DNA of 64,000 nt, taken from positions 9,556,501-9,620,500 of the forward strand of contig NC_092323.1 in NCBI RefSeq assembly GCF_036785885.1, given 5' to 3'. The position numbers and the translations under genes were made by a program. The notes under the pieces were generated by a model, which worked only from the letters and a program-made list of their open reading frames with translations, did not search any database and was not told the origin of the DNA. Numbering within the stretch: the first letter of the stretch is position 1; the number at the start of each line of letters is the position of its first letter. This DNA comes from Coffea arabica (Eukaryota; Streptophyta; Magnoliopsida; Gentianales; Rubiaceae). Shown one piece after another: positions 1 through 12,809 of this stretch.

Positions 1-236
1 ATTTTCATATATGGTGCCAATTTCACCATGACCAATGGAAGGACCTAGTTCGCAACAGTCAACAAATTGGCATCTTATGATGTCATTCTGTTGAGGAAAC
101 CTGATAACTGTTAATCTCTGACATGCTGCAAAGACAATTTTATGAGGATGCAACCAGCCTTTCTTTTCTGCTGTCTGTTTTGACTGATGCTCCGGGATAT
201 CTCATCATTTCCAATCAATCTATGTAATTTCATCAG

Positions 237-3200
237 GTGGATATACCTGTACAACAAAGCTATCTGTGGTATGGCTCAAGCGCAGGAGACACTGATGGCC
301 AGGTATCGACTTCTGTGTAATTCGACTAAAATCAACTGTACAATTGCAATTCTACTTTTGAACCGATGAATTAATTATTGATTTCCATGTCTAATATCTT
401 ATTAGCCCTCTGGTGCTTATATTTTCCGCCCGGATGGTTCTCCTCCAAGAATTGTCTCAAGATTGGTGAGTGAAGAAATTTAACCCAACAGAAGATGCTC
501 ATTTTACGATTGACTTGAAAAATGCATAAATTCACACACATTTCTTGTTTCCTGACAACACTGAAAAATGAGAAATATTTTGTTTCTTAGCAGAGATCAT
601 TGGATGCTGGTTTGAAATGCCAAATTCTAGTAGCTTATCTACTCTATCCACTAACTAGCTCCAAAACTTTTGATATAACGTACAGGTTTCCTTGAAGGTT
701 ATACGTGGACCACTATTTGATGAGGTTCACCAGGAATTCAGTTCATGGATCCACCAGGTTTTGATCTTCGATGACTTTGTGTTTGTGGAATTAGAAATAT
801 GGGGGCTTCCTAAAATGCAATTGGTCACACACCCAGATAGTTACTAGACTTTCATAGTTTGGTCTATGCTTTTCAGGGAAACAGCACCTGTATTAGACAC
901 ATTTTTTTGTCTTTCTTCACTCAAGTCATGCAAATTTTTGCATTCAATGAAGTTCTGTCTTACTTTCAAATCTCAGGTCGTTAGAGTGTACAAGGAAAAA
1001 GAGCATGCAGAATTTGAGTTTACTGTAAGTCAATAATATTTGCTTGTTGTCTCTTATTACCGAAACCAATGTACCAAATGGACCTCACTTTTAATCAATT
1101 ATGAACTTATATGGTATTCTTTTCATTGAAGATTGGTGATATCCCCACAGATGATGGTATCGGGAAGGAGGTCATTACTCGATTGACTGCTAATATGGCC
1201 ACAAACAAAGTGTTCTATACTGATTCCAATGGAAGAGACTTTCTGAAACGGGTAATTGTCATGCAACTCTTTACAGAGAACACCAGAAAATCGCTTATCT
1301 TTATTATAAAGTTTCCCTGATTTGCTTCCATCTGCTTACTTGGTCACATGTATCAGGATTTTTGGGTCAACAGCACAAATGGCAGTCTTAATTTTCTGTA
1401 CTGTGAAATTTCCTTCACTGAAAAAGTACACTGGTTTGCTTTTGTCAAGAGAAAATTTTCGCTTTAATGCCACCACTGTTGAAAGTCTCCAAATATGTCT
1501 TACTTACATGAAGATCAGTTTCAGAGATAAAGTTCTTTTGGGTTCATCTGGAACCATAGGCTCTAAGTTTAGGCAGTTGATAAGTTAGTAGCAGCTTAAA
1601 GTTCACATTGGATTGCAATTTTTCAAAGAAAAATTTTTATGTTTATTGTGATCACACGTCTCAATTATCTTTTTATCTTATATACATCAAATCACTGTAG
1701 TATATTTTTCTACAAAAACTCAAAAAAATAGCAATCCAAATGAGACCTAAATCTTCCACTGGAAAGCTGCTTCTAACAGATCTATACACTTTACGGGCCA
1801 TCTATAAACCAATTCATTTAAAATTGTCAAATTAGCAAAATTCAAGGCCTCACTGTACAACTTGAGCAAATGCCTTGAAGCTTAACTGGAAAAAACATTA
1901 GCTCAGATATCGATTACATTGAGGTGGAAGTTTGTTGTAGTCTACTTTATCATAGTTAACAAAAACCTCTGTTATTCTGTCTTAAATTTGAGATGAACTG
2001 TCAACAGCCAAATGGTACTACTGTCTTAGAATGTTAAAACCTGTATTGTCGTAGTAGCAACAATGGTATGGGCAATGCTACTTTGACTTTGTCATACAAA
2101 TGATATGCTACTGGCACAGGAACCAATATGTCCACCGGAAAGTACTATTGCAATTTCCGGGTAATCACGCTCAGGAATGGACACTAGTTCCTGTTCGTAC
2201 AATCCCAATATGCAGGGTTCCATTGTTATTCTTGAGCTCTTCCTGGCTGAGCCGTTAGTACTTTTAGTTGATTATTAACTGTCTTGGCTAGCCTAGTTTG
2301 TCTGGCTTCCAGGAGACATAATCAAGATTTTACTTTCGTTAATATAATGTCGACTAGCTCCTTCTAAGAAAATTATAGAGCCTGAGATATCAGTGCTTAA
2401 AGTTCATAGACTTGTTATGTGATATCCATCTGATATTTCCAGTCTTTTACTTCACACTTTCTGGTTAATTTATTAATAATTTGCTTTGCATTATGTTGGT
2501 TCTCAGGTCCGAGATTTTAGACCTGACTGGCCTCTTCACGTTACACAACCAGTAGCAGGGAACTATTATCCAGTTAAGTTCTGAATCTTATATACTTGAA
2601 AACTGATGTTTACTGAACTTGAAACCTTTATCTAGTTAACTACTAACCAGTTACAGGAAAGGGTGTCAAAGATGAAAATTGAGCTCACAGCTCTGTCTGT
2701 CCTGGATTAGCTGTAATAAATTGATGTCTTATAAATGGTTCTATCTTTATGTGTATCCTTTGTTGTGTAGTGCTATTACATACATGATAGGCTTCATTTC
2801 TTGGCTTTTTTAGTCAAAGCCTAAGAAAGTACGTAACTTGAAAATGTACTAAAATCGCGTCTTTAGTAGATTGTACTGTCTCATATTGATATGTATGATG
2901 GGAATCAGACAATATATGACTCCAGATAGAATCATACAAAAGGCTTGTCAAATATTTGTCCCATTTCACCCTTTTAATCTTTTGGGCTGGGCAGATATAA
3001 TGAGCTAGAAATTGGGATGATATGAAGTTTAATATTCTCCAGTTTTTCGACCATTTTAAAGAATATATGCTGTGATTTTCTTATTTTGATGACTAAATCT
3101 CCATTTACTAATACAGCTTTTATGTCTAATTTTCAGCTTAATAGCGGAATCTTCATAGTGGATAACAGCTCTGAATTCTCTGTTTTGGTTGATCGTGCCT

Positions 3201-5062
3201 GCGGAGGATCCAGCATTAAAGATGGACAAATAGAAATCATGCTCCACAGGTTCAAGTAGCGTCTCTAAGCTACATATTTCTGACATTGTGCTGACTGATC
3301 TCATGATTGAATGCTTTAATGTGGGCATATGCCTATATCATTTTCCAGACGCCTAATTGACGATGATGGTCGTGGAGTGAACGAAGCACTTGATGAAGAA
3401 GTATGTGTTGGAACATTATGTCAAGGACTCACGGTATGGAGTTTCTTGACCATTCGGATTTGTTTAATTTCCTGATTGTATGGTGTCATAGACTTGAGAT
3501 GCAAATTCTAGATGTGGAAAGATCAGGTTCTTGATAATCCAGCAGCTAAAATCGCAAATGTAGTCAACATCGTAGCACTATTTGGTAAATTCGAGGATGC
3601 AAATCCTAGTCTTAGTTTCCATTCTGTGCTCCACAGATTTGGGATATCTTAGTATAACTAGGAAACTCTTGAAACTGTCAAGTTGGAATACACCAAAAAA
3701 GTTTTGACATTTTCTTGCCTTTGTATCTTCTGGGAGATGAAACTGGCCATTTGATATAAATTAAATTATAATCAGGTTCGAGGAAATTATTATGCAAGCA
3801 TCAATCAGCTAGGTGCTGGAGCTCGCTGGCGCCGAAGAACCAGCCAAGAAATCTACTCACCTCTCCTTCTAGCATTCACACATGAGGTAACAAGAATCCT
3901 TGTTGCCATCATAAAAAGTGACCAGAGTCTTCTGAATTGTAATCCTGTGCTAATCTTAAAGCTATGTTTCAGAAATCAGGTGATTGGAAATCTTCCCACT
4001 TGACAAAGGCAACCATTATGGACACAAATTATAATTTGCCCCCTAATGTGGCATTAATTACCCTGCAGGTAATTGCTTACGAAACCCCTCCACATGTTGC
4101 CTGATGTTTTATCTAGTACTCACGTTAGGTTTGCAGGAGTTAAATGATGGAAGCGTGCTTCTCCGTTTGGCACATCTCTATGAGGTATTTTCCACCACCA
4201 TGGTGCTTCCTCTTTCTTTCTTTTTCCTCCCTTTCAAATTCAAGTAAGAAATGAAGGACGGGTGGCTTAGTGGATTGCCATTTGCAGAGGATTGCAACTT
4301 ATGCTTAGGTTGATGAGTAGCTGGGCATTGGACGCTGGTAATTGAGATAATGAAACTAAAACTTTCCCAACCAACGAGAAGAATAATATGATTAAATGGC
4401 AGAAGTACTGGGGCATTTAAGACGATTCCACCTTGTTTCTAAAAGATAGATAATTCAGATGCATAGTCAATTGATGAACATACCAACTTGTTTAAGAGAT
4501 TCTTATGATGATCAGGCTGGTGAGGATACAGTACTCTCAACGTTAGCCGCTGTCGATCTGAAGAAGTTGTTTGGTGGGAAAACGGTACGTAACAAGAAGC
4601 CTCATTTCATCTTCTTCAGCGTTTCATCCATACCATAGCCATAGTATAAGATTGCACTTTTTCTGCTGATTTATGCACATAACTTAGGCTACAGGTTATA
4701 GGTACTGATTTGCACAGATAGATTAAAGATTACTATGTAAACAGCCATCGGGGAAGAGTATGGCCAGTTTTCGTCGTGCCAATAACCTTATCTACTATGC
4801 TTCTTGTGAATAAAATTCATATTGAAGAGTCTGCTCTCTCGAGTTTGAGTAAATTATTTTCCACAAAATGCAGATGAAATCAATAGTAGAAATGAGCTTG
4901 TCAGCTAACCAAGAGAAATCCAAGATGAAAAGAATGACTTGGAAAGTTGAAGGTGAGAACGCGAAAGATCCTGCACCAATTAGGGGTGGCCCTGTAAACG
5001 TCAGAGCACCCGTTGTTCATCTTGGCCCCATGGAGATTCGTACTTTCCTCTTGAAATTTTGA
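237..5062 (+). CDS. Alpha-mannosidase (GH38, lysosomal type), 3' part of gene
   Basis: This is the C-terminal 380 residues of a plant lysosomal/vacuolar-type alpha-mannosidase (glycoside hydrolase family 38), which trims alpha-linked mannose from N-glycans in the vacuole or apoplast. Exons read as 237-302, 406-465, 686-757, 977-1024, 1132-1251, 2507-2572, 3137-3249, 3349-3433, 3776-3886, 3973-4068, 4137-4184, 4516-4584 and 4874-5062, all with GT-AG borders and consistent phase. Recognisable family stretches are RPDGSPPRIVSRL, QPVAGNYYPLNSGIF, RWRRRTSQEIYSPLLLAF and HLGPMEIRTFLLKF before the stop. They belong to the beta-sandwich half of the enzyme. The zinc-binding and catalytic residues lie upstream of the window, so activity cannot be judged. 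The 1.25-kb intron at 1252-2506 carries a MITE. No internal stops or frame changes were seen. Bases 1-236 look like intron. Confidence 0.93.
1607..1740. mobile_element. MITE inside an alpha-mannosidase intron
   Basis: A roughly 130-bp AT-rich element is bounded by the inverted repeats TTGGATTGC (1608-1616) and GCAATCCAA (1731-1739). Its core resembles the two head-to-head elements at 47531-47814, sharing GTGATCA and an ACAT(C/T)AAATC..TGTAGTA-like segment. It lies wholly within the 1252-2506 intron, away from the splice sites. It has no coding capacity. No target duplication could be fixed by eye. Confidence 0.6.
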
Positions 5063-6101
5063 GAAGCTTATCATCCATTTTCCAGTATAGCTTTTCTTTT
5101 CTGGAATACGGTGTAATACTTAAAAGTTCTTAAAGACAATGATTAAAAGAAACATTCCTGATAATTAATTCTACACCGATCATATATAAGCCGAAGTTCG
5201 AAAAAAGCATTAAGCGAGTTTGATGGATTATGACATTTTGGTATAGAACACAACCTTTTCCGGGTGAACACCCACAGCATACGGGTGAAATTCCCTAACA
5301 TATGGAAAACTCACGGCTAATCTGGCCCTGGATGGTTGTACCTCTTAAGATAGATCTAGGCTACAGTTTTAAGATGATAAAGGCCAGTAATTAACACTAC
5401 CAGATATCAACAGGAACTCCCCCCTTTTTTTAAGATGGGAGCGTTTATCAGTGTCAGTATACATGAGCACCATTAATTCGTCTTTGAACATGCCTGACAA
5501 ATCTTCGGGAGATTTTCCAGGGACGAGACTTTGCCAAGTCATGTTATCTGACATCTTCAAGCAATGCTCACAGGTGACAAGACCAAATCAATGAAATTCT
5601 CATACAAACCAAAACAATTACTTCCCTTGAAAAGATGCAAGCACACAACAGAAGGGACCATAGAATCAGCCACATGTAAACAAATTACGAGAGACTCAGC
5701 ATTTACCTACTCTTCAGGTCTCTTGAAAAAATTAAGGCTTTGCCTTACAGGGATCTTGCAGCATATTGAACATTGATCATGTTCCGGGTTCAATTCCTAC
5801 TCATTCCAGAAGACAAAAACGACATGACAGAGCATTCACTAGAATGATTTTGAGCCTTAAAATGCATAGAAACATCTAGATAGAGAGAAGCACATTTGAA
5901 CAGAGCATCTTAGTACTTTCCTAAAGTCAAAACTGGATATAGATTGAGATCAGGATTTAAACATGTGAATGTCATTGCCTGGGAGTGAAAGCGCAAAGAA
6001 GCAGAAAAATTAAATCTAAAGGTTACAAATGACAAAACAAGGTTGCTGCAAAAACATCACCACTTTCAGCAACTCAGGAATCCCTAAAACTCCTAAGAAA
6101 T
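5063..6101. other. Convergent intergenic region, mannosidase / RPS24
   Basis: The two flanking genes converge here, so this stretch should hold both 3' UTRs. No gene is visible; the short open frames show no splice structure or recognisable family. A B-box-like GGGTTCAATTCC occurs near 5787 without a matching tRNA fold. Confidence 0.6.
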
Positions 6102-8275
<2,174 letters not shown>

Positions 8276-8501
8276 TTTCTGTGTAAAATAATCATCCACC
8301 CACCACTGAAAAAGTTAGTTAATAGCTCAAAGAAAGCAAAAGGCAGATCATGAGGAGTTGTTTGGAGAGAAGGTCGATACAATTGTCTCCTTCGATGCCG
8401 TCGGCCGCCGCAACGCCCCTCACCTGCCGATTCTGCTGCTCTCGCCGAGGTTGCTCTTTCTTCTCTCTCAGTTTGAAGTTTGCAGAGAAAAGTGCTAGAA
8501 G

Positions 8502-8604
8502 TAGGGTTTACAAGTTTTTAGATTGTTGCCCAATGGACGTATCATGGGCCAGACATACAAACTTTGTTATCGGACAAAAGTCCAAGAGTTATATCTTGGC
8601 CCAC
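8502..8604 (-). promoter_or_regulatory. RPS24 promoter: telo box plus TGGGCC (site II) motifs
   Basis: A telo box (AAACCCTA read on the minus strand) lies at 8502-8509. TGGGCC lies at 8545-8550, and GGCCCA at 8599-8604 is its reverse form. A telo box next to site II elements is the known promoter signature of plant ribosomal-protein and other growth genes. Its position 230-330 bp upstream of the eS24 ATG fits that role. The exact transcription start is not visible. Confidence 0.7.
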
Positions 8605-8686
8605 CTTTCTTGGTTTTAAATACGGCTTGGTTAACTTTTCTTTTGGTCTTGCGATTTTAATCTCAGATGATGGGCTTTTTTTAATG

Positions 8687-9205
8687 GGCAAAAACAAAAA
8701 ACCCCTTGTGATATAACTATTCTACAAAAAAACCTCCTGTAATCTCAAATCATACACATTGGTATCTCATGATTTAAAGAAAAGTGAAAAATTAACAAAA
8801 ATCTTTAAATTTAATGCGTTTGGATCAAACGCGCTGCAACTGCGCGTGGTTCTTCGGAAAAATAGTTTTTTAAGACAAATTTGACCTGAAATACCTGCTT
8901 TGCCCCTCAAACCTTAATAAAACTACCATGACTCTTCTTCAATTTCGCTCCAAAAAACCGAAGATTTTTGCTTATATTATTAGCGAATGAAACTGATGAA
9001 TCAAAAACCGTTTGTTTTAGGTTATTTTTTGCTTATATTATTAGGGTATTTCTGTCATTTTCACTCAAAACTGTTTGTTTTAATAATTTTTGTCAATGTT
9101 TCAAATTACTTCAAACCATGAGATACCGACACGTATGATTTGAAATTACAAGGGACTTTTTTGTAGGATGGCTATACCACGGGGGGCTTTTTTTTTGTCT
9201 TTGAC
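8687..9205. mobile_element. Non-autonomous DNA element with ~80-bp inverted ends
   Basis: The left end from about 8687 and the right end up to about 9205 are inverted copies of each other over about 80 bp. The match includes a C-rich block, CTACAAAAAA, TCAAATCATAC and GGTATCTCATG, at roughly 80-85 percent identity. The core is AT-rich and non-coding, with an internal repeat of TTTGCTTATATTATTAG near 8967 and 9028. The long ends suggest a Mutator-like or related MITE. No clear target duplication was found, so the family is uncertain. Confidence 0.65.
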
Positions 9206-9742
9206 ATAACACTGTAGTACTTTTTATGATATAATGTATATGAGATAAAAAAGGTAGTTGAAAATTGTGTTTTTCATACAAGTTGAATATTTTTCTTTTC
9301 ATGAGAATTACGCTAACCAAATAGATTCTTTGTCTCTTTTCCTATCCGAAATTTGCCAAGTGATCCAAGTTAAAGCTATGTCATCCTTATCGTAAACCTT
9401 TTTAACGAAAAATATAATCAACTAGATGTAGATGGGGAGCCAGGACTTGATATGGATGGAGTGAAACTGACTATGAGTTTAAACTTTTATTTTTAGCAAC
9501 CACACCACAAGAAACTGCTGTGTAATGTTCTAGCGCTCACCGCTTATTGGTACGCAGATATGCCTGATCCAGAAAGAAATTGAGAAAATTTACGTGACCG
9601 TAAAAACCATCATAAGACATAAGTGGCTTCTATATCAATCAACTAATATGCAAAGTAGACTTTCGAAGTCTGCATAAAACTTTGTACGTAAAGGGCACAT
9701 CCCTATAAGGAGCTAGTGATCAGTGGTATATAATTATATTTA

Positions 9743-9769
9743 CATATATATATATATATATATATATAT
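9743..9769. repeat. (TA)n microsatellite
   Basis: A run of TA dinucleotides about 26 bp long lies between the inverted-repeat element and the 3' end of the small gene at 9846. No function is evident. Confidence 0.85.
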
Positions 9770-9845
9770 CAACATAAGTACTACATATTTCTTTATAAAA
9801 AAAAAACCACCTTATTTGAGGCAGAAAAGAAAAGCATTCTCAGTT

Positions 9846-10398
9846 TTACAGGGCAAAATTACTATCTGAATCAACCAATATGGACCACAGAGCGTGCACA
9901 TCTTCGCATGAACATGATTTCACATCTTCGTATAAGACATATATTCCTCTGCTACCTGAAAAAGACGAGAGAGAAAACATATAGATTAACGTTAACTCAT
10001 GCCTGAAACAGATGAAGATAAGTAACGCACGAAAAGCGGTGCATTGACAAGCTAATTCGCATAAACGAACGAAGCACAGATCCAGTTCATACAGAAATTA
10101 ATTAGACCAAAGAGAACATAATAATTACTTCATCAGCATTTGCTAGGAGGAGAAGGGGAAAGAAATGATGATGATAATCAGTGCAAATAAAGTTTTAGAA
10201 TGGCTACTGTAAATGAGAAGAAGAATTTCCAAAAATGTTGGTCATAATCAATGGCGGCAAAAAATATAACATAGCGATGCAAAGGATTTTAGAGAAGATG
10301 GAGAGTGAGAGATGATATATTGTACGTCTTGTGCGAGTGGAGCTAAGGCGACCCCAGAACTTCTTGAATGGGTAGAGGAAGGATTGAAGCCACCCCAT
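9846..10398 (-). CDS. Small conserved plant protein of unknown function (60 aa)
   Basis: A two-exon gene reads 10398-10326 then 9955-9846, with a GT-AG intron of about 370 bp. It encodes a 60-residue protein: an N-terminal part starting MGWLQSFLYPFKKFWGRLSS, and a C-terminal part containing GIYVLYEDVKSCSCEDVHAL and WSILVDS. I recall plant proteins of this size and pattern (MGW start, GIY-LYEDVKSC, EDVH-LWSILV) that have no assigned function, so this is family recall rather than a search. The downstream frame opens only at an acceptor, and the phases agree (73 nt plus 110 nt gives 61 codons). An in-frame ATG at 10431 would add 11 residues; 10398 is preferred because the MGW start is the conserved one. 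No signal peptide or membrane segment is evident. The two cysteines in SCSCE are a notable feature. Confidence 0.75.
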
Positions 10399-10431
10399 TA
10401 AAACCAAGCCTTTCTGGTTCGACTTCTTCAT

Positions 10432-12296
10432 ATGTTAGGTGAAAAGTTGGAAGGAAATAAAATAGAGTGCTGGAAGAGCTTCCTTTAATAAAGGAAAATT
10501 CCGGATCACTATTCCTTTCTCGGTACTTTATCATTAGTTTTAATCTAATGGTATATTAGTAGTATCTATTATGTTGAGCAGGCCTACCCATGCATACAAT
10601 ACAAGAAGAAAACATCTTCTGCTGGTGTCATGTCACCTCAGAGGACAGATGAAGCTTTCCTGCGTGTTCTTGAAGCCAGGTAGACAGTAGACTCCTCTTC
10701 CATCATTTTTTCACATTTTACTCAAGTACTCTATCACGAAATACTACCACTACTACAATTAAATACTAGTAGTACTCTACTAGCTTCACTCTTCCTTTTA
10801 TGATGCAACATGTATGGCTAGTCTTTCTGGCCTGTGTGAAGGGAGTCCAGAAAAGCCATCTTGAAGACTCTTTTTTTCTTATCATTTTATCACCATGTCG
10901 GTTCACGCTATCAAAAGTGGAGGGGGTCAAAGAAAGTAACCATGGCACTGCAAGAAAAGGAAGAGTAAGCTGCAAGGGTTCGTAAAATACTACCCTAGTT
11001 AATTAAGCATGTAATTATTGGTTGTTGTTAGGGCATTTGGCAATATTGGTTCCTTCATTTACCCAACAAAAAACTAAACCCCGGCCAAGCCATCAAGCAA
11101 ATTGATTTAATTAGAATTGGGCCCTGAATGCTGATTTCGTTTGTGATTCAACTACAGAAGGCCGAATCAAGTAATCAAGACAAAAAATAAAAGAGACAAG
11201 AAGGTGTACGTGATGCTGAACACTACAATTATCTCACGAAAACAGGTTTAAAAAAGTACGGAATTGGCTTGGGTGGTTTAAAAAGGGTTGTATGGGTTAC
11301 GACGAACAGGACCAAGATAATCATTTCAAAAGCATAGATTCGAGTGTTAGTCATTTCAGCAATCAGGGGCGGATATACTAGCTGATGGTCAATTATGATG
11401 ACAATCAAAAGCTGGTGGCCCTGCAGTTCGTACAAGTGCGTGAATACGGAAGATTTCTCTTTTGAACGCTATTGAGCTTTAAGTTACAAGCCAGAAACGT
11501 TGGATGACCTTCGTGAGCAGCTCAGTGGTTTTTAGCATTGTACGTCATGCACAAACTTATCTATTTTGACAATAAAGCGTAATCTAATGGACAAGATGTT
11601 TCACCTAAAATCGATAAATTATGAGTTCGAATAATCAAGTGGATAAGCAGGAATCACTACTATTAATTCTTTTTTTTTTTTAAAAAAAAAAAAAACTATC
11701 TGTTTGAATTCTGAATGTCGTTGCTAGTGGCATAATTAGCTAATTAATGCGAAAATGGTTGCTTAATAAGTCTCCATCACCTACCCAATGTTTAATGTTT
11801 ATCATCGAGCGATTAGGCATGGAGCCAATGAAAATATTATGCAGTGCTTTCAGAAATTGAATGCTTTAATTCATTTATAACATCATATGTTTATTACTTA
11901 TATAATTTGCGTCATTCAACATGGTGCTTTGGCCTCCAAAATTCACGGGGTGTTTGGCAAAATGGATTTCAAATTTAATTATACTCATACATGACATTTG
12001 CTTGGGCCAATAGAAATAAATCAATGAGAATGACAAGTCTAAAATCTGGGTTTTCTGATTAACCACGTCTCACTAGAAAAATCATCTTAATTATCCAATT
12101 TATTCTCCTTGAGTCTAAAAATTAGAAACCAAAATGCCATCTTAATTCCATGTCTTATTCTCCTTAAATGTAAAATAAGAAAACAAAATGCCATGGCCTT
12201 TTCTGGTTTCAACAAATTGGAAAAAAAAAATTACAAAAAAAAAATAATTAATTATAAAACCCATTACACATTAACAAACACACTAAGGCCAGGACT
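10432..12296. other. Intergenic region, no protein gene seen
   Basis: This is AT-rich DNA with short, unconvincing open frames on both strands. It includes the promoter side of the small minus-strand gene, a possible SINE remnant near 11514-11690, and homopolymer A/T runs near 11670 and 12222. Nothing else could be supported. Confidence 0.6.
11514..11690 (+). mobile_element. Possible SINE remnant
   Basis: GAGCAGCTCAGTGG (11514-11527) resembles a Pol III A box. ATGAGTTCGAATAATC (11621-11636) is a weak B-box match. The segment ends in a T-run followed by an A-run near 11670-11694. The A-to-B distance is longer than usual, and no target duplication was found, so this is only a candidate. Confidence 0.3.
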
Positions 12297-12440
12297 TGTC
12301 TGGATGTCAATTTGTTTTTAAATAATAATTCGCTTATATTTTAAACTCATCTTTTTATATTCCCAATCACATTTTTATTCACATGCATTACATTAAAAAA
12401 GTGCTACAGTAATTATTTCAAATAATATTCTATCCAAACA
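12297..12440. mobile_element. MITE (GTTTGGATA family)
   Basis: Its ends are inverted: GTCTGGATG on the left and TATCCAAAC on the right. Between them is about 140 bp of AT-rich sequence. Read on the minus strand it closely resembles the element at 57712-57838, sharing ATTATTTGAAATAATT, AAAAATGTGATT and ATATAAGC, so the two are copies of one family. Confidence 0.6.
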
Positions 12441-12678
12441 AATGCAATTTATCCTTTTTCTACTCTTACGACTTGGAGTATTCATTAGCTATTTTTTATT
12501 CGAATGTTAATAATTCTTTTTTTTTTTTTTGAAGGCAGTATTGGTTAGTTATTTTGTTCAGCTTGTTGGCTGCAATTAGTTACTGGTACTATAAATTTCA
12601 TTATTTCAGTTATTGTTCAACGTGTAACGTAACGAGCGCGGGAATCTCCAGAGACAGTTAATCTCGAAACGGTCTGCC

Positions 12679-12709
12679 TACGTGTCTTTACCTATTCTCG
12701 CCACGTGTC
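12679..12709 (+). promoter_or_regulatory. ABRE / G-box pair upstream of senescence-domain gene
   Basis: TACGTGTC (12679-12686) and CCACGTGTC (12701-12709) are two ACGTGTC-type abscisic-acid response elements, the second with a full CACGTG G-box. They lie 100-130 bp before the chosen ATG at 12810. Members of this family are dehydration- and senescence-induced in Arabidopsis, so the sites fit, but the function here is inferred. Confidence 0.55.
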
Positions 12710-12809
12710 AAATAACTGTATTCATTTCCTTTCTCTAAGGGCAATCACTGCTGTTCTTCTTCCTCCTCCCTCAGACCGCCCTAATTTCGTAGTAACTTTA
12801 GATCCAGCA

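Noticed and set aside
4240-4330. SINE-like A-box (GGTGGCTTAGTGG) in a mannosidase intron
   Set aside because: No B-box, tail or target duplication was found nearby.
5369-5776. Short open frames between the mannosidase and RPS24 genes
   Set aside because: They lie in the expected 3' UTRs, have no recognisable sequence and are not much longer than chance.
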